From Methylocystis echinoides (lineage in GTDB: Bacteria > Pseudomonadota > Alphaproteobacteria > Rhizobiales > Beijerinckiaceae): a DNA stretch of 64,000 bases. Under the pieces are notes generated by a model. The model did no database searches. It was not told the origin of the DNA and saw only the letters and a program-made list of their open reading frames with translations. Made by a program: the position numbers and the translations under genes. Where the stretch lies: assembly GCF_040687965.1 (NCBI RefSeq), contig NZ_CP156084.1:572501-636500 (forward strand), written 5' to 3'. Shown here in pieces: positions 44,234 through 53,994 of this stretch. How positions within the stretch are numbered: the stretch's first letter is position 1; every line of letters starts with the position of its first letter.

Positions 44234-45511
44234 ATGGCCACTCCGCGTTATCACAAGTCCAAGATTGGCGAGCATGAGCTGCAGGCCGAAACGTTGATGC
44301 TCAGCTATGGCTACGACCCGAGCCTCTCCGAGGGGTCGGTCAAGCCGCCGGTGTTTCTCACCTCGACGTTCGTCTTCGAGACGGCCGAGCAGGGTCGCGA
44401 CTTTTTCGATTATATGGCCGGGCGGCAGCCGCTTCCCGCCGACGCGCCGCCTGGACTCGTCTATTCGCGCTTCAATCATCCCAATCTCGAAATCGTCGAG
44501 GATCGCCTCGCCATCCACGAGAAGGCCGAGGCGGGGCTTGTCTTCGCCTCCGGCATGGCGGCGATCGCCACGCTGATGTTCGCCTATGTGCGGCCGGGCG
44601 AGTTTGTCCTGCACAGCCGGCCGCTTTATGGCGGCACGGAAGTTCTTATCGCCAGAACGCTCGCGCCTCTGGGCGTCAAGGGCGTGGGTTTCACCGACGG
44701 GCTCGACGCGGAAAATATCCGCGCCGCGGCGAAACGCGCCAGCGCCGAAGGCCGCATCGCCATCATTTTCATCGAGACGCCCTCAAACCCGATGAACAGT
44801 CTGGTCGACATCGCGCTCGTGCGTCAGATCGCCGAGGAGATCGGACATCGTCAGGGCGTGCGGCCGATCGTCTGCTGCGACAATACGCTTCTCGGGCCCG
44901 TGTTCCAGTCGCCGCTGGCGCATGGCGCCGATCTGTCGCTCTATTCCCTCACCAAATATGTCGGGGGTCACAGTGATCTCATTGGCGGCGCAATCATCGG
45001 TTCGGCCGCCAATCTCAAGCCCGTGCGCACCATGCGCAGCGCCATCGGCACGCAGCTCGATCCGCACTCCTGCTGGATGCTGACGCGCTCCCTCGAGACG
45101 CTATCGCTGCGCATGGAGCGTGCGGCGACCAACGCCGCAATCGTGGCGCGTTTCTTGTCGGAACATCCTAAAGTCGCCCGCGTGCATTACCCGCCTCTCC
45201 TGGCAAACGACCACCCGGCCCGTCAGCTGATGGCGCGCCAATCCAAGTCGGCGGGATCGACTTTCTCGTTCGACGTCGCCGGCGGCCAGGCGGAAGCTTT
45301 CGCCTTTCTCAACCGTCTGCAAATCTTCAAGCTCGCCGTCAGCCTCGGCGGCACGGAGTCGCTCATCTGCCATCCCGCGACAACCGTCCATTCCGGCTTG
45401 AGCGAGGAGGCGCGGCGCGAGATCGGGATTACGCCGTCGCTCATACGCATGTCGATCGGCATAGAGCACGCCAATGATCTCCTTGCAGATATCACGCAGG
45501 CGTTCGGATAG
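44234..45511 (+). CDS. Cys/Met-metabolism PLP enzyme (cystathionine gamma-synthase family)
   Basis: This is a 425-residue fold-type I enzyme of the trans-sulfuration family. Diagnostic parts are [70 protein letters not shown] and the PLP lysine region [38 protein letters not shown] is the C-terminal signature. Members include cystathionine gamma-synthase, O-acylhomoserine sulfhydrylase and methionine gamma-lyase, which cannot be separated reliably by eye. The length (a little over 400) fits a distinct alphaproteobacterial subgroup. There is no met regulator or partner nearby. Confidence 0.88.
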   Translation: MATPRYHKSKIGEHELQAETLMLSYGYDPSLSEGSVKPPVFLTSTFVFETAEQGRDFFDYMAGRQPLPADAPPGLVYSRFNHPNLEIVEDRLAIHEKAEAGLVFASGMAAIATLMFAYVRPGEFVLHSRPLYGGTEVLIARTLAPLGVKGVGFTDGLDAENIRAAAKRASAEGRIAIIFIETPSNPMNSLVDIALVRQIAEEIGHRQGVRPIVCCDNTLLGPVFQSPLAHGADLSLYSLTKYVGGHSDLIGGAIIGSAANLKPVRTMRSAIGTQLDPHSCWMLTRSLETLSLRMERAATNAAIVARFLSEHPKVARVHYPPLLANDHPARQLMARQSKSAGSTFSFDVAGGQAEAFAFLNRLQIFKLAVSLGGTESLICHPATTVHSGLSEEARREIGITPSLIRMSIGIEHANDLLADITQAFG

Positions 45512-45582
45512 TCTGCGCAAGGTGGTTGTTTCGAGGCGTCCGCCTAAATGAACGCTTGCGCGTTTTCTTCAAGGAGACGTCG

Positions 45583-46911
45583 ATGGCCGCCTTGAACCGT
45601 GAAAGCATCCGCTCGGCCGTGACGCATGCCCTCATCGGCGAGAGCGAGTCTCTCCCACCCCCGGAGCGCGCCGACGCCTTCGGACGATTCTTCGCAAAAT
45701 TCGGCGACGCCCGCGTCGTGCTGCTCGGCGAGGCGACGCATGGCACTTCGGAGTTCTACCGGGCGCGCGCGGCCATTACGCGTGAACTGGTTGCGCACCA
45801 CGGCTTCGCCATCGTCGCCGTCGAAGCCGACTGGCCAGACGCGGCGAGGATCGACCGCTATGTGCGCCATCATGCGCCGAAAGACGATTCCGCCGAGGCC
45901 TTCGCCCGCTTCCCGACCTGGATGTGGCGCAATGTCGAAGTCATGGACTTTCTCAACTGGCTGCGCGACCACAATGCGCGACGCCCGGCCGAAAGCCGCG
46001 TCTCTTTCCACGGTCTCGACGTTTACAGCCTCGGCGCCTCGATCGGCGCCGTCGTCGACTATCTCGATCAGGTCGATCCCGAGGCGGCGAAGGCCGCCCG
46101 ACGACGCTACGCCTGCCTCACGCCATGGCAGGACGCGCCCGCCATTTACGGGCGCGCCGTCCTGCGGGGTCAGCAAAAGCCCTGCGAGGACGAAGCGACC
46201 GAGCAGCTTATCGACCTGCTCTCCAGGCGGCTCGATTACATGCGAAGCGACGGCGAAGCGTTTTTCGACGCCGCGCAGAACGCAAGAGTCGTGCGCGCCG
46301 CGGAAGAATATTATCGGCTCATGTATCGCGGATCGCGTGAATCCTGGAACTTGCGCGACAGGCACATGTTCAACACGCTCCAGGCGCTGCTGAAGCATCG
46401 CGGACCCGGCGCGAAAGCCGTCGTCTGGGCGCATAATTCCCATATTGGCAATGCAGCGGCGACCGCGATGGGCTGGGCGGGGGAATTCAACATTGGCGAA
46501 CTCTGCCGCACGGCGTTCGGCGACGACGCCGCGCTCATCGGCTTCGGCACGGATCGCGGCTCGGTCGCCGCGGCGTCGGACTGGGACCATCCGATGGAAA
46601 TCAAGACCGTGCTGCCGGCGCGCGAAGATAGTTACGAATACGCGTTTCGCAGGAGCGGACTCCAACGATCGCTCACCAATTGGCGCGAGCCGCGCAAACG
46701 CTCTCTCGCGGAGGTCTTGAGCGAACCTATGCTAGAGCGCGCGATCGGCGTCGTCTACCGTCCGGATACGGAGTTCCTCAGCCATTACTTCGAGGCTGTT
46801 CTGGCAGAACAGTTCGACGCCTATGTCTGGTTCGAAGAGACGCAGGCCGTGACGCCGCTGCCGGGCGGTCGACCCCATGAAGCGCCCGATACTTATCCTT
46901 TTGGCCTATGA
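45583..46911 (+). CDS. Erythromycin-esterase-family protein
   Basis: From the ATG at 45583 (AAGGAG upstream) this is a 442-residue protein of the EreA/EreB superfamily. The conserved segment VVLLGEATHGTSEFYRARAA contains the catalytic His. FAIVAVEADWPDAARIDRY, MDFLNWLRDHNARRPAESRV and VVWAHNSHIGNAAAT hold other active-site residues. Many chromosomal members are not macrolide esterases and are of unknown substrate, and some are linked to succinoglycan or phosphoribosyl functions. I therefore do not call it a resistance gene. It follows the PLP-enzyme gene after 71 bases on the same strand. Confidence 0.85.
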   Translation: MAALNRESIRSAVTHALIGESESLPPPERADAFGRFFAKFGDARVVLLGEATHGTSEFYRARAAITRELVAHHGFAIVAVEADWPDAARIDRYVRHHAPKDDSAEAFARFPTWMWRNVEVMDFLNWLRDHNARRPAESRVSFHGLDVYSLGASIGAVVDYLDQVDPEAAKAARRRYACLTPWQDAPAIYGRAVLRGQQKPCEDEATEQLIDLLSRRLDYMRSDGEAFFDAAQNARVVRAAEEYYRLMYRGSRESWNLRDRHMFNTLQALLKHRGPGAKAVVWAHNSHIGNAAATAMGWAGEFNIGELCRTAFGDDAALIGFGTDRGSVAAASDWDHPMEIKTVLPAREDSYEYAFRRSGLQRSLTNWREPRKRSLAEVLSEPMLERAIGVVYRPDTEFLSHYFEAVLAEQFDAYVWFEETQAVTPLPGGRPHEAPDTYPFGL

Positions 46912-46961
46912 CCTACTGGAAAGGGACGGAGCGGGCGGCGCTCTCAGCCATGGTTGGAAGT

Positions 46962-47453
46962 CTAGAAGATAGAATGCGCTCGCGCGGCGAAGAGCACCCA
47001 GAGCAAGATGAAAAGCGCGAGCAGCATGAAGGCGATTTCGGTGACGCGCAGCGACAGCAGATATTTGTCGCGGCGCTCGGAAATCTCCGTCAGCATCGCG
47101 TTCTCGAATTCTTCGGCCGATTGCATATAGATGAGCCGCGCCGGGCCGATGGACTTGAGGCAACGCAAATCGGCCCATGCGGCGAAGCCGAACACGCCCA
47201 TAAAGGCAAAAACGCCCGCGCGAATGACATGCGCGTAAGGTGCGCCGCCGTCGACGAGCCCCAGCGAAAAGGTGAGCGCGGCAAGCACGACGGAGATGAA
47301 TTGCAGGAGAGCGGCGCTTTTCGAGTCGAGCGTCGCCATGTCGTGCAAGACGCTGTCGCTGATCGTCTGAGCACTGCCGCTCGACGCAATCCGGATCTTG
47401 TGAAAGGCGCGCTCGTCGTCGCGACTGTCACGATAGGGCCGGGGAATATTCAT
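46962..47453 (-). CDS. Uncharacterised membrane protein
   Basis: This is a 163-residue protein. Helices lie at about 48-67 (AALLQFISVVLAALTFSLGL), 76-95 (VIRAGVFAFMGVFGFAAWAD) and 135-156 (VTEIAFMLLALFILLWVLF). They are separated by a charged loop (EEFENAMLTEISERRDKYLL). The segment MATLDSKSAALLQFI before the first helix resembles a feature of DUF5706/Pycsar-effector-like membrane proteins, but this is weak and no cyclase gene is near. It is convergent with the esterase-family gene and starts just upstream of the coiled-coil gene on the same strand. Confidence 0.6.
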   Translation of the reverse strand: MNIPRPYRDSRDDERAFHKIRIASSGSAQTISDSVLHDMATLDSKSAALLQFISVVLAALTFSLGLVDGGAPYAHVIRAGVFAFMGVFGFAAWADLRCLKSIGPARLIYMQSAEEFENAMLTEISERRDKYLLSLRVTEIAFMLLALFILLWVLFAARAHSIF

Positions 47454-47512
47454 GCTTTCATGCTGCAGACTGGCGCGCGCGATCGAGGCGTCGTCGCGCG
47501 CCAGGCGGCGGC

Positions 47513-48037
47513 TCAGTCAGCGCCCTGGCCGTCGCCGAGGCTGGCGGCGACGGGAAGCTGCGTGCGGATCGCGGTGACGATGCGCTGAATGGAGGCGTTG
47601 GCCTCATCGGCGCGCTTTTCTGCGGACGCCGCGCGCTGCTCCATCGCCGCAAGATCGGCTTCCCTGGACGCCAGCAGCGATTGCAGCATCTCGAGATCCT
47701 TGTGCGCCTGCATGGCGCTCGCGGTAAGTTCGTTGATCTCCGCCTCGGCCTGGCGCAACCCCGCCTCGGCGCGCTCGGCGCGCGCGACCGTGCGCTCCAA
47801 TTTCTCCATCACCGTATTGGCGGCGTTATGCGCGCGCGCGACCGCCTGAGCGGATTGCTCCTCGAGCTTGCGGATCGCCTCGGCCGCTTCGGAAACGAGC
47901 GCAAGCGCCGCGTCGGCCTCGTCGCCGCCGTGCAATGACTGGCGGAGAGCCAAATCGACCGGACGCAGGTTTTTCGAGTTTTGATCGCCTCTCGGAATGA
48001 TTTCGTCGACGACCTGATCGAGATCCAGCGAGTCCAT
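47513..48037 (-). CDS. Coiled-coil protein, unknown
   Basis: This is a 174-residue soluble protein. Residues 40-160 form an almost uninterrupted heptad-rich, Ala/Glu coiled coil (AVARAHNAANTVMEKLERTV; READLAAMEQRAASAEKRAD). The N-terminus (MDSLDLDQVVDEIIPRGDQN) is acidic. No catalytic or membrane element is seen. The gene ends 59 bases before the membrane protein (46962-47453) starts on the same strand, so a two-gene operon is likely. A scaffolding role would fit but is speculative. Confidence 0.65.
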   Translation of the reverse strand: MDSLDLDQVVDEIIPRGDQNSKNLRPVDLALRQSLHGGDEADAALALVSEAAEAIRKLEEQSAQAVARAHNAANTVMEKLERTVARAERAEAGLRQAEAEINELTASAMQAHKDLEMLQSLLASREADLAAMEQRAASAEKRADEANASIQRIVTAIRTQLPVAASLGDGQGAD

Positions 48038-48363
48038 TTATGCCTCCGCGATACGCTAACGGATGGGTGTAGCGCTCCTCGACGCCTTATTGAAGAAGAT
48101 TGCGGCAAAATCTCAACATGTAAATAAGCTCAGCTCAAGTCAAAAATGCTGAAGACGGCGCTTGTTAGCTCCTTCTTTCAGAAGGTTGCGCGCAATTTCG
48201 ACCCGTCACAGGGGCGCCGGATATCGCTCCTTATTGTGACGCAAATAACATAAGCTTCACAGTAAAATCTTATTAACGCCTCGAATCGTAGCGGCAAATG
48301 ATCGCGACGCGGCTGGCGGCGCGGCGGTTATGCGGTCTTGAGCTTGGCTTTTAAGGCGACGCG
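48038..48363. other. AT-richer intergenic region
   Basis: This 326-base gap precedes the coiled-coil gene and follows hrcA, both on the minus strand. It is less GC-rich than the surroundings (AATAACATAAGCTTC, AAAATCTTATTAACG). It probably contains the promoter of the coiled-coil gene. No ORF with a ribosome site and no convincing RNA gene was seen. Confidence 0.55.
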
Positions 48364-49449
48364 TCAGGCGCCGCCCACCACGCGGGCGACGATCTTCGCC
48401 GTGTAATCCACCATCGGCACGATGCGCGCATAATTGAGTCGCGTCGGCCCGATCACGCCGAGGGCGCCGATGATGCGACGCTCGCTGTCGCGAAGCGGCG
48501 CCGCCACCAGAGAAGAGCCCGACAAGGAGAAGAGTTTGTTCTCGGAGCCGATGAAGATGCGAACGCCTTCGCCCTGTTCGGCGCGCTCCAGAAGGTCGAT
48601 CACGCCCGTCTTGGTTTCGAGATCGGCGAAGAGGAGGCGCACGCGTTCGAGATCGGCGGCGGCGGTGAGATCCTCGAGGAGATGCGCCTGTCCGCGCACA
48701 ATCAACTGGCGGCTTTCGCCGGATGCGCCGGCCCAGCTCGCAAGCCCCGCCTCGACGAGCCGGGCCGTCAATTCGTCGAGCTCAGTCTGTGCGGCGCGGC
48801 GCGACGCCTCTATGCCTTCGCGCGCCTCGGCCAGCGTGCGCCCGGTGATGCGGGCGTTGAGATAATTGGCGGCCTCCACGAGAGCCGACGCCGGAAGGTC
48901 CCGCGACACCGGAATGACGCGGTTTTCCACCGTGCCGTCGTCGGCCACGAGAATTGCGAGCGCCCGCTCCGGCTCGAGCCTGACGAAATCGATCTGCTTG
49001 AGGCGCACATTCTCCTTGGTGGCGGCGACGACGCCGGCGACCCGGGTAAGGCCCGAAAGCAGGCTCGTCGCCTCCGCCAGCACGCCCTCGAAATCACGAT
49101 CCTTGGAGGCGGCCTCGACACCGGCCTGGATGCGGACCCGCTCGGCGTCGGCGAGGTCGCCGATCTGGAGCATGGAATCGACGAAAAAGCGAAGCCCGAG
49201 CTCGGTTGGAAGACGGCCGGCGCTGGTGTGCGGCGCATAGATCAGGCCCAGCTCCTCGAGGTCCTGCATGACGTTGCGGACAGAGGCGGGCGAGAGGGTC
49301 ATCGGCAGCAGACGCGACAATTGCCGGGAGCCGACGGGCTCGCCGGTCGCGAGATAGCTGTCGACGAGCTGTCTGAAAATCTCGCGCGAGCGCTCGGTGA
49401 GCAACGCCAGATTGGCCGCGGGCGGGATGATCGGCGACTGTCGGATCAT
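48364..49449 (-). CDS. hrcA: Heat-inducible transcription repressor HrcA
   Basis: This 361-residue protein represses groEL/dnaK-type operons by binding CIRCE elements. The N-terminal winged helix is evident ([20 protein letters not shown], then [21 protein letters not shown]). [20 protein letters not shown] is a family signature, and the C-terminal GAF-like part ends with [20 protein letters not shown]. In many alphaproteobacteria hrcA lies next to grpE and rph. Neither gene is next to this one, and no CIRCE repeat (TTAGCACTC-N9-GAGTGCTAA) was seen in the window. Confidence 0.95.
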   Translation of the reverse strand: MIRQSPIIPPAANLALLTERSREIFRQLVDSYLATGEPVGSRQLSRLLPMTLSPASVRNVMQDLEELGLIYAPHTSAGRLPTELGLRFFVDSMLQIGDLADAERVRIQAGVEAASKDRDFEGVLAEATSLLSGLTRVAGVVAATKENVRLKQIDFVRLEPERALAILVADDGTVENRVIPVSRDLPASALVEAANYLNARITGRTLAEAREGIEASRRAAQTELDELTARLVEAGLASWAGASGESRQLIVRGQAHLLEDLTAAADLERVRLLFADLETKTGVIDLLERAEQGEGVRIFIGSENKLFSLSGSSLVAAPLRDSERRIIGALGVIGPTRLNYARIVPMVDYTAKIVARVVGGA

Positions 49450-49502
49450 GAGCAGAAGAATAACGCATCGGCGCGCGGCGTCGAGACCGGGAAAAGCGCA
49501 AT

Positions 49503-49530
49503 AAAAAAGCCCGGCGGCGAGCCGGGCTTT
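49503..49530 (-). terminator. Intrinsic terminator of the beta-barrel gene
   Basis: A 9-bp stem (49506-49514 with 49522-49530) and a 7-base loop are followed on the minus strand by a U-run (A-run at 49503-49508). It lies 25 bases past the stop codon of the minus-strand beta-barrel gene (49555-50334) and ahead of hrcA. This is a standard Rho-independent terminator. Confidence 0.85.
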
Positions 49531-49554
49531 CGATTTTCTGCGGCGATCTGAGCC

Positions 49555-50334
49555 TTACAGCCCCAGGTTGGGCATGCCGATCAGAGCGCCGAAGTTCTTG
49601 ATGTTGTAATTGATGCCGATGCGGGCGATATGCGTGTCGAAGCCCGAGCCGACGAAGGTGCGATAGGCCTGCGGGCCGAAGCTCGAGCCGAAGTTGCCCT
49701 GGAGGCTCGTATAGAGATATTCGGCCTTCACGCTGATATTGTTGAGAACGGCGTATTCGAGACCCGCGCCCACCGTCCAGCCGGCCTGCCAATGGCTGAC
49801 CGAGGTCGGGAAGGGAATGCCCGCGAAGCTGTAAACGCCAGTGGTGTGCAACTGGCCATAGGCGAGGCCGCCCGTGATATAGGGCAGCAGACGGCCGAAG
49901 GCGTAGCCGAAACGCAGGCGCTCGGCGCCGAACCAGCGCAGATTGCTGCGCAGCGTGTCGCCCCATACGCCGCCGTTATTGGAGTTCACGTCCGCGTAGT
50001 TGAACTCCGACTCGTAGCCCACAACCACATTGTTGGGGAGCTGCCAGGTCGAACCGCTCTGGAAGCCGACGAGATAGCCGCTCGTGTCATAGGACGACTG
50101 AACGTTCGTCCATCCGGCGATGCCGCCGAAGCCAAGCGCGGAGATATTGGAATTGTAGCCGGCGGAGCCGCCGCCCCAGGCGCCGCTCACGCCGAAGTGG
50201 TAGCCCGTCCAATCGAACACCGCCGGCGGCGGGGGCGGCGGGGGAGCCTTGTAGCTGGGCAGATCCGCGGCGACAGCGGCGCCGACGGCGACAAGCGACG
50301 CGATCGCGCCAAAAACCGTAGCCTTGAAAGTCAT
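49555..50334 (-). CDS. Outer-membrane beta-barrel protein (Omp25/31 family)
   Basis: This is a 259-residue protein with a signal peptide ending AVAADLPS and a Pro-rich linker (YKAPPPPPPPAVFDWTGYHF). The barrel strands follow (GVSGAWGGGSAGYN; VVGYESEFNYADV; IGINYNIKNF). The length and layout match the Rhizobiales surface antigen family. It ends with an intrinsic terminator and stands alone, so it is probably a single-gene transcript. It is distinct from the longer barrel protein at 5871-6863, with which it shares the ADLP...Pro-rich entry. Confidence 0.88.
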   Translation of the reverse strand: MTFKATVFGAIASLVAVGAAVAADLPSYKAPPPPPPPAVFDWTGYHFGVSGAWGGGSAGYNSNISALGFGGIAGWTNVQSSYDTSGYLVGFQSGSTWQLPNNVVVGYESEFNYADVNSNNGGVWGDTLRSNLRWFGAERLRFGYAFGRLLPYITGGLAYGQLHTTGVYSFAGIPFPTSVSHWQAGWTVGAGLEYAVLNNISVKAEYLYTSLQGNFGSSFGPQAYRTFVGSGFDTHIARIGINYNIKNFGALIGMPNLGL

Positions 50335-50518
50335 TTGATCATCTCTCCAACAGCAAGGCCGCCCGGTCCCCGGCGCAGCATCGAAAAAACTCAGTCGTCA
50401 AATTAACACTCGACCTTTCAAGGCGAAATCTGCGGCGCCACCCATTTGGCCAATTTTGCGGCGGCGTTGCGGCCGGGTCACAGTCGCGCGCAAGTGCTTG
50501 AAATCGAGGGGAGAGAGT

Positions 50519-51751
50519 TTACGAGACGGCCGCCATCAGCGGCGCAGCCAGGGCTTGCAGCCCCGCCCGATAGGCGGCGAGCGAAAAACGCCTCTCGTAA
50601 TAGGCCCTGGCCGCGCTCGAGGCGCGCTGCGAATCGGAAGGGGGCGGCGCGACCGCGGCGGCCCTGAGCGCGGCGGCGAAAGCTTCGGCCGTCTCGACGA
50701 TCGTGACGCCCGGGAGCGCCAGCGCTGCGTCGTCCATGCCCCGCAAGGCCTGCGGCGTCGCGATCAGCGGCAGGCCGCTAGACATGGCTTCGACCGTCTT
50801 GATGGAAAGGCCGGTGCCGCCGATCGTGGGCAGCAGAACCAGCCGGGCGCCGGCGTAGACGGCGCCGGGCTCCGCGACGCGTCCGAGAAACCAGTTCTTG
50901 TAAGCCGCATAAAGCTCGCCGGCCCGCGCCCTGACGCCATCGGCGACGCTGCCGGCGATCTTCACTTCGACGCCCGGCGCCCGGGGGGCCACCTCGCGCA
51001 GGAACCAAATGAGGCTCTCGACATTGGCCGTATTGTCGCTCGAAACGATTACAATGTCCGGCCCGCCCGGTCCGGTGGGCGCCGGCGGCGTCGGCGGATA
51101 GAGCAGCGCGTGTCGCTTCTTGGGCAGAAGGCCGCGAAATTCCTCCGCCTCCCGCGCATTGAGATGCAGGAGAAGGTCGGCGCCGCGCATGGCGGCGAGC
51201 TCCTGCGCCAGCATCTCCTCATAGGTCACGCGCGGGCGCAACCAGGGCATGCGCTCATTGATCAGCGCGAATTGCCGCGCCTGAAGGTCGTGGGTGTCCA
51301 AAAGGATCGGCGCGCGACCGCGGGCGAGGCGCCGCGCCGCCGGCATCAGAAAGAAATGGTTGCAGTGGACAAGGTCATATTCCGCCTCCTCGACCCCCGG
51401 CGAGAACCGCGCGCGGGAGACGAGCCCGAGGCGGATCGCCGCCTGGTCGCCATGCAGATAGGGCCAGACGACTCCTCCGAAAAAGCCTGGCTCGAAGAGA
51501 ACATGCAGCGGCGCGCCGCCGAGATGGCGGGGGCTCCCGTCGAGCTCGGGGGTAGCGGTCAGAAAGGAACGCCATAGCCAGCGCCGTTGCGGGAGGAACC
51601 CCGGATCGGTGCTGATCGCGATGGGCGACGCCTCGGCGCCGAGGGCGCGATAGGCGGCGATCTGACCGAGCACGACGCGATAGGTGCCGCAGGAGTGCCA
51701 GGCCGGATGCAGAAGCGCGACGCGCCGGCCGGCGAGCGGGGAGCCGCTCAT
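50519..51751 (-). CDS. Glycosyltransferase (GT4-like), copy B
   Basis: This is a 410-residue protein with GT-B features. The N-terminal part starts LAGRRVALLHPAWHSCGTYR. The donor-binding C-terminal half contains FLGRVAEPGAVYAGARLVLL and TGLSIKTVEAMSSGLPLIAT, the E-x7-E-like region of retaining glycosyltransferases. It is clearly paralogous to its upstream neighbour (51748-53007), which shares the AWHSCG start and the GLSIK motif. The two overlap by four bases and may add successive sugars. The polymer is unknown, but ABC-export and lipid-transport genes lie close by. Confidence 0.85.
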   Translation of the reverse strand: MSGSPLAGRRVALLHPAWHSCGTYRVVLGQIAAYRALGAEASPIAISTDPGFLPQRRWLWRSFLTATPELDGSPRHLGGAPLHVLFEPGFFGGVVWPYLHGDQAAIRLGLVSRARFSPGVEEAEYDLVHCNHFFLMPAARRLARGRAPILLDTHDLQARQFALINERMPWLRPRVTYEEMLAQELAAMRGADLLLHLNAREAEEFRGLLPKKRHALLYPPTPPAPTGPGGPDIVIVSSDNTANVESLIWFLREVAPRAPGVEVKIAGSVADGVRARAGELYAAYKNWFLGRVAEPGAVYAGARLVLLPTIGGTGLSIKTVEAMSSGLPLIATPQALRGMDDAALALPGVTIVETAEAFAAALRAAAVAPPPSDSQRASSAARAYYERRFSLAAYRAGLQALAAPLMAAVS

Positions 51752-53007
51752 GCCGTGATCGTGTCAAGCGCCGCGGCGAGCGTGCGCGCATAGGCCTGCG
51801 GGCTGAACGCCTCCTCGTAGAGGCGCCGCGTATCGCTTGCGAGCGGCGGCGTTTCGCCTCGATCCGCGCGCGCCTGCGCCTCTTGCCAATATTGGGCGAA
51901 TTGCGCGGCGTCCCCGGCGAGCGCGACGTTGGAAAGCGCCGCAGGTTCGATATTCATGCCGCGGAAAGCGAGCGGCGTCGCCACCAGCGGCGCCCCGCAG
52001 GAAAGCGCCTCCACGGCCTTGATCGACAGGCCATGCCCTTCAACCGTCGGCAACAGCACGCAGCCGGCGTTGGCGTAGACGGCCCCGATATCCTCGACGC
52101 GGCCCTTGAACAGCGGGCGGTGCGACTCGTAGAGCGCCGGATCGCGGCGCTTCACGCCGCCGTCGACGTTTCCGTATATGGCGACTTTGGCGCCCGCCGC
52201 GCGCGGCGCGACATTCTCAAGAAACCAGCGTAGACTCAGATAGTTGGCGTAATTGTCGCTCGCGACGATGATGATGTCGCGCCCGCGCGCGCGCGGCGCC
52301 TCCGGCACGGCGGGATAGATGAGCCGATGCCTCGCCTCCGGCAGCAGTCGACGGAAGTCGCGGTCCTCCTCCTCATTGAGATGCACGCAGAGATCGGCGC
52401 GGCGCATCCAATCGAGTTCGATCTTCAACATGTCGTCATAGGTCGCATAGGGCGGGATGAAGAAACCGCCCTTGTTGCGCAGCGCATATTGGCGCGCCTG
52501 AATGTCCTGCGTCTCCAGCAGCACTGGAATCCGGCGGCCCTGCTTCAAAGTTTCGACAAAGGGAAGCGTGAAATAATGATTGGCGTGGATGAGGTCGACC
52601 GACTCGTCCGCGAAACCCTCCGGCAAAGGCGCGCGCTTGGCGAGTTCAACGAGCCAGCTCGCCTGATCGCCATGGATGAGCCGCCACCAGCCGTCGATCA
52701 GCAGCCGCCCCGCGAGCGCGGAAACGGGCGCGCCGGAATAAAACCGCCGGTCGGCGCCGACGCCCTGCGTCGCGGCGACATAGGACGGCCAGCGGCCGCC
52801 CTTCAGCGGCGGGGCCCCAATGTCGTCCATCATGGCGATCGAGAGGACGCGCGCCCCGAGCGCCCGATAGGCGGCGATCTGGCTGACATTGACCTGATAA
52901 CTGCCGCAACTGTGCCAGGCGGCATGCACGACGGCGACCGTTTTTCCCAAAAGCGGCCTGCCGAGGGGCGGCGCATCGCCCGGCGGCGCCTCGGAAATCT
53001 CGACCAA
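51748..53007 (-). CDS. Glycosyltransferase (GT4-like), copy A
   Basis: This is a 419-residue GT-B enzyme. The N-terminal part reads LGKTVAVVHAAWHSCGSYQV. The C-terminal half has GAVYANAGCVLLPTVEGHGL followed by SIKAVEALSCGAPLVATPLAF, the sugar-nucleotide-binding region. It overlaps copy B by four bases (ATGA) and diverges from the 53057-53950 gene across 49 bases. Duplication of this gene gave copy B, or the reverse. Substrates cannot be deduced. Confidence 0.85.
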   Translation of the reverse strand: MVEISEAPPGDAPPLGRPLLGKTVAVVHAAWHSCGSYQVNVSQIAAYRALGARVLSIAMMDDIGAPPLKGGRWPSYVAATQGVGADRRFYSGAPVSALAGRLLIDGWWRLIHGDQASWLVELAKRAPLPEGFADESVDLIHANHYFTLPFVETLKQGRRIPVLLETQDIQARQYALRNKGGFFIPPYATYDDMLKIELDWMRRADLCVHLNEEEDRDFRRLLPEARHRLIYPAVPEAPRARGRDIIIVASDNYANYLSLRWFLENVAPRAAGAKVAIYGNVDGGVKRRDPALYESHRPLFKGRVEDIGAVYANAGCVLLPTVEGHGLSIKAVEALSCGAPLVATPLAFRGMNIEPAALSNVALAGDAAQFAQYWQEAQARADRGETPPLASDTRRLYEEAFSPQAYARTLAAALDTITA

Positions 53008-53056
53008 TCGTCCGCCCCCTTGCTTTTGCCCGAATTTTACAAGTACACCCCCCTAT

Positions 53057-53950
53057 ATGAGCCTTCGTCTCCCGAATCCACCCCTGCAGGCCCCCGACGC
53101 CGAGGCCGGCGCGGCCGCCCCGCAAAAGCGCTATGGCGTCGCCATTGTCGGCAACGACAAGATCATCGACTGGCTGCTGCCGTTCCTCGAGAGCTACCGC
53201 GACACCAATTCGTCGCTGCCCCTCTATCTCATCCCCTACGACGACAATGTCGAAATGACCCGCCGCGCGGCGGACCTCTATGGCGCGACCTATGTCGCCG
53301 AGGAGCCGGTCGAGATCGACAAGCTCTCCCATGAGCTCTACCCCGGGATCTTCAACAGTAATCGCCGCCGTCTGCGCAAGCTGCAGGCGCTCGCTCTGCC
53401 GCTCGACGAAGTCGCCTATGTCGACGTCGACGTGATCCTGTTTCGCGACTTCACGCCGATCTTCGGCAGGCTCGAGGCCGGGAAAACCGAATTCATCGTC
53501 GCCTCGCCCAGCTTCGAATACGTCTACAATGATCGGCGCAGCAAATATCCTTTCCTGGACAACGTGCTGCTCTTCAACGACGGCTTCTGGGTCACGTCCA
53601 ACAAATATCTGACGCTTTCCAATTTCATCGAGACGATGAAGGCGGATTCGGAGATTTTCCACGACGTCCGCAAACGCGGCCAGCTCTTCGCGCAGCCGCT
53701 CGTGAATTTCGTCACCCATCGCCGCGGGCTCAAGATCGAGCTATTGCCCCATGTCGTGCCCGGCGCGTCTCACGAAAGCTTCTACAAGGCGCCGGGGGTG
53801 ACCTTCAAGGACGGCAAGCCGCTCGATTACGAGGGCAAGGAAATCTATTTCGCTCATTGGGCGGGCGCGACCGCCCTGCCCGCGCGCGGCGTCTTCGACC
53901 CCGCCTGGACGGAATATTCGAAGGCTGCATGGGCGCGTTTCAAGAAATGA
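53057..53950 (+). CDS. Putative glycosyltransferase (GT-A-like)
   Basis: This is a 297-residue protein. The Rossmann-like entry is KRYGVAIVGNDKIIDWLLPF, and the DxD motif is in LPLDEVAYVDVDVILFRDFT. IEIDKLSHELYPGIF precedes it, and DNVLLFNDGFWVTSNKYL and HWAGATALPARGVF occur near the C-terminus, as in nucleotide-sugar transferases. No signal peptide or membrane anchor is visible. It sits between the two GT-B genes (divergent) and an LptF-like permease (44 bases downstream), which supports a role in envelope glycan synthesis. Confidence 0.7.
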   Translation: MSLRLPNPPLQAPDAEAGAAAPQKRYGVAIVGNDKIIDWLLPFLESYRDTNSSLPLYLIPYDDNVEMTRRAADLYGATYVAEEPVEIDKLSHELYPGIFNSNRRRLRKLQALALPLDEVAYVDVDVILFRDFTPIFGRLEAGKTEFIVASPSFEYVYNDRRSKYPFLDNVLLFNDGFWVTSNKYLTLSNFIETMKADSEIFHDVRKRGQLFAQPLVNFVTHRRGLKIELLPHVVPGASHESFYKAPGVTFKDGKPLDYEGKEIYFAHWAGATALPARGVFDPAWTEYSKAAWARFKK

Positions 53951-53994
53951 CGCGGCAGGATGGCGCGATGACGACGAAGAGAGAGCCTTAGGCG

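Noticed and set aside
45583-46911. Macrolide-resistance gene
   Set aside because: It belongs to the erythromycin-esterase superfamily, but it is chromosomal with no mobile context, and most such members are not macrolide esterases.
48301-49460. CIRCE element near hrcA
   Set aside because: No inverted repeat matching TTAGCACTC-N9-GAGTGCTAA was found by eye around the gene.
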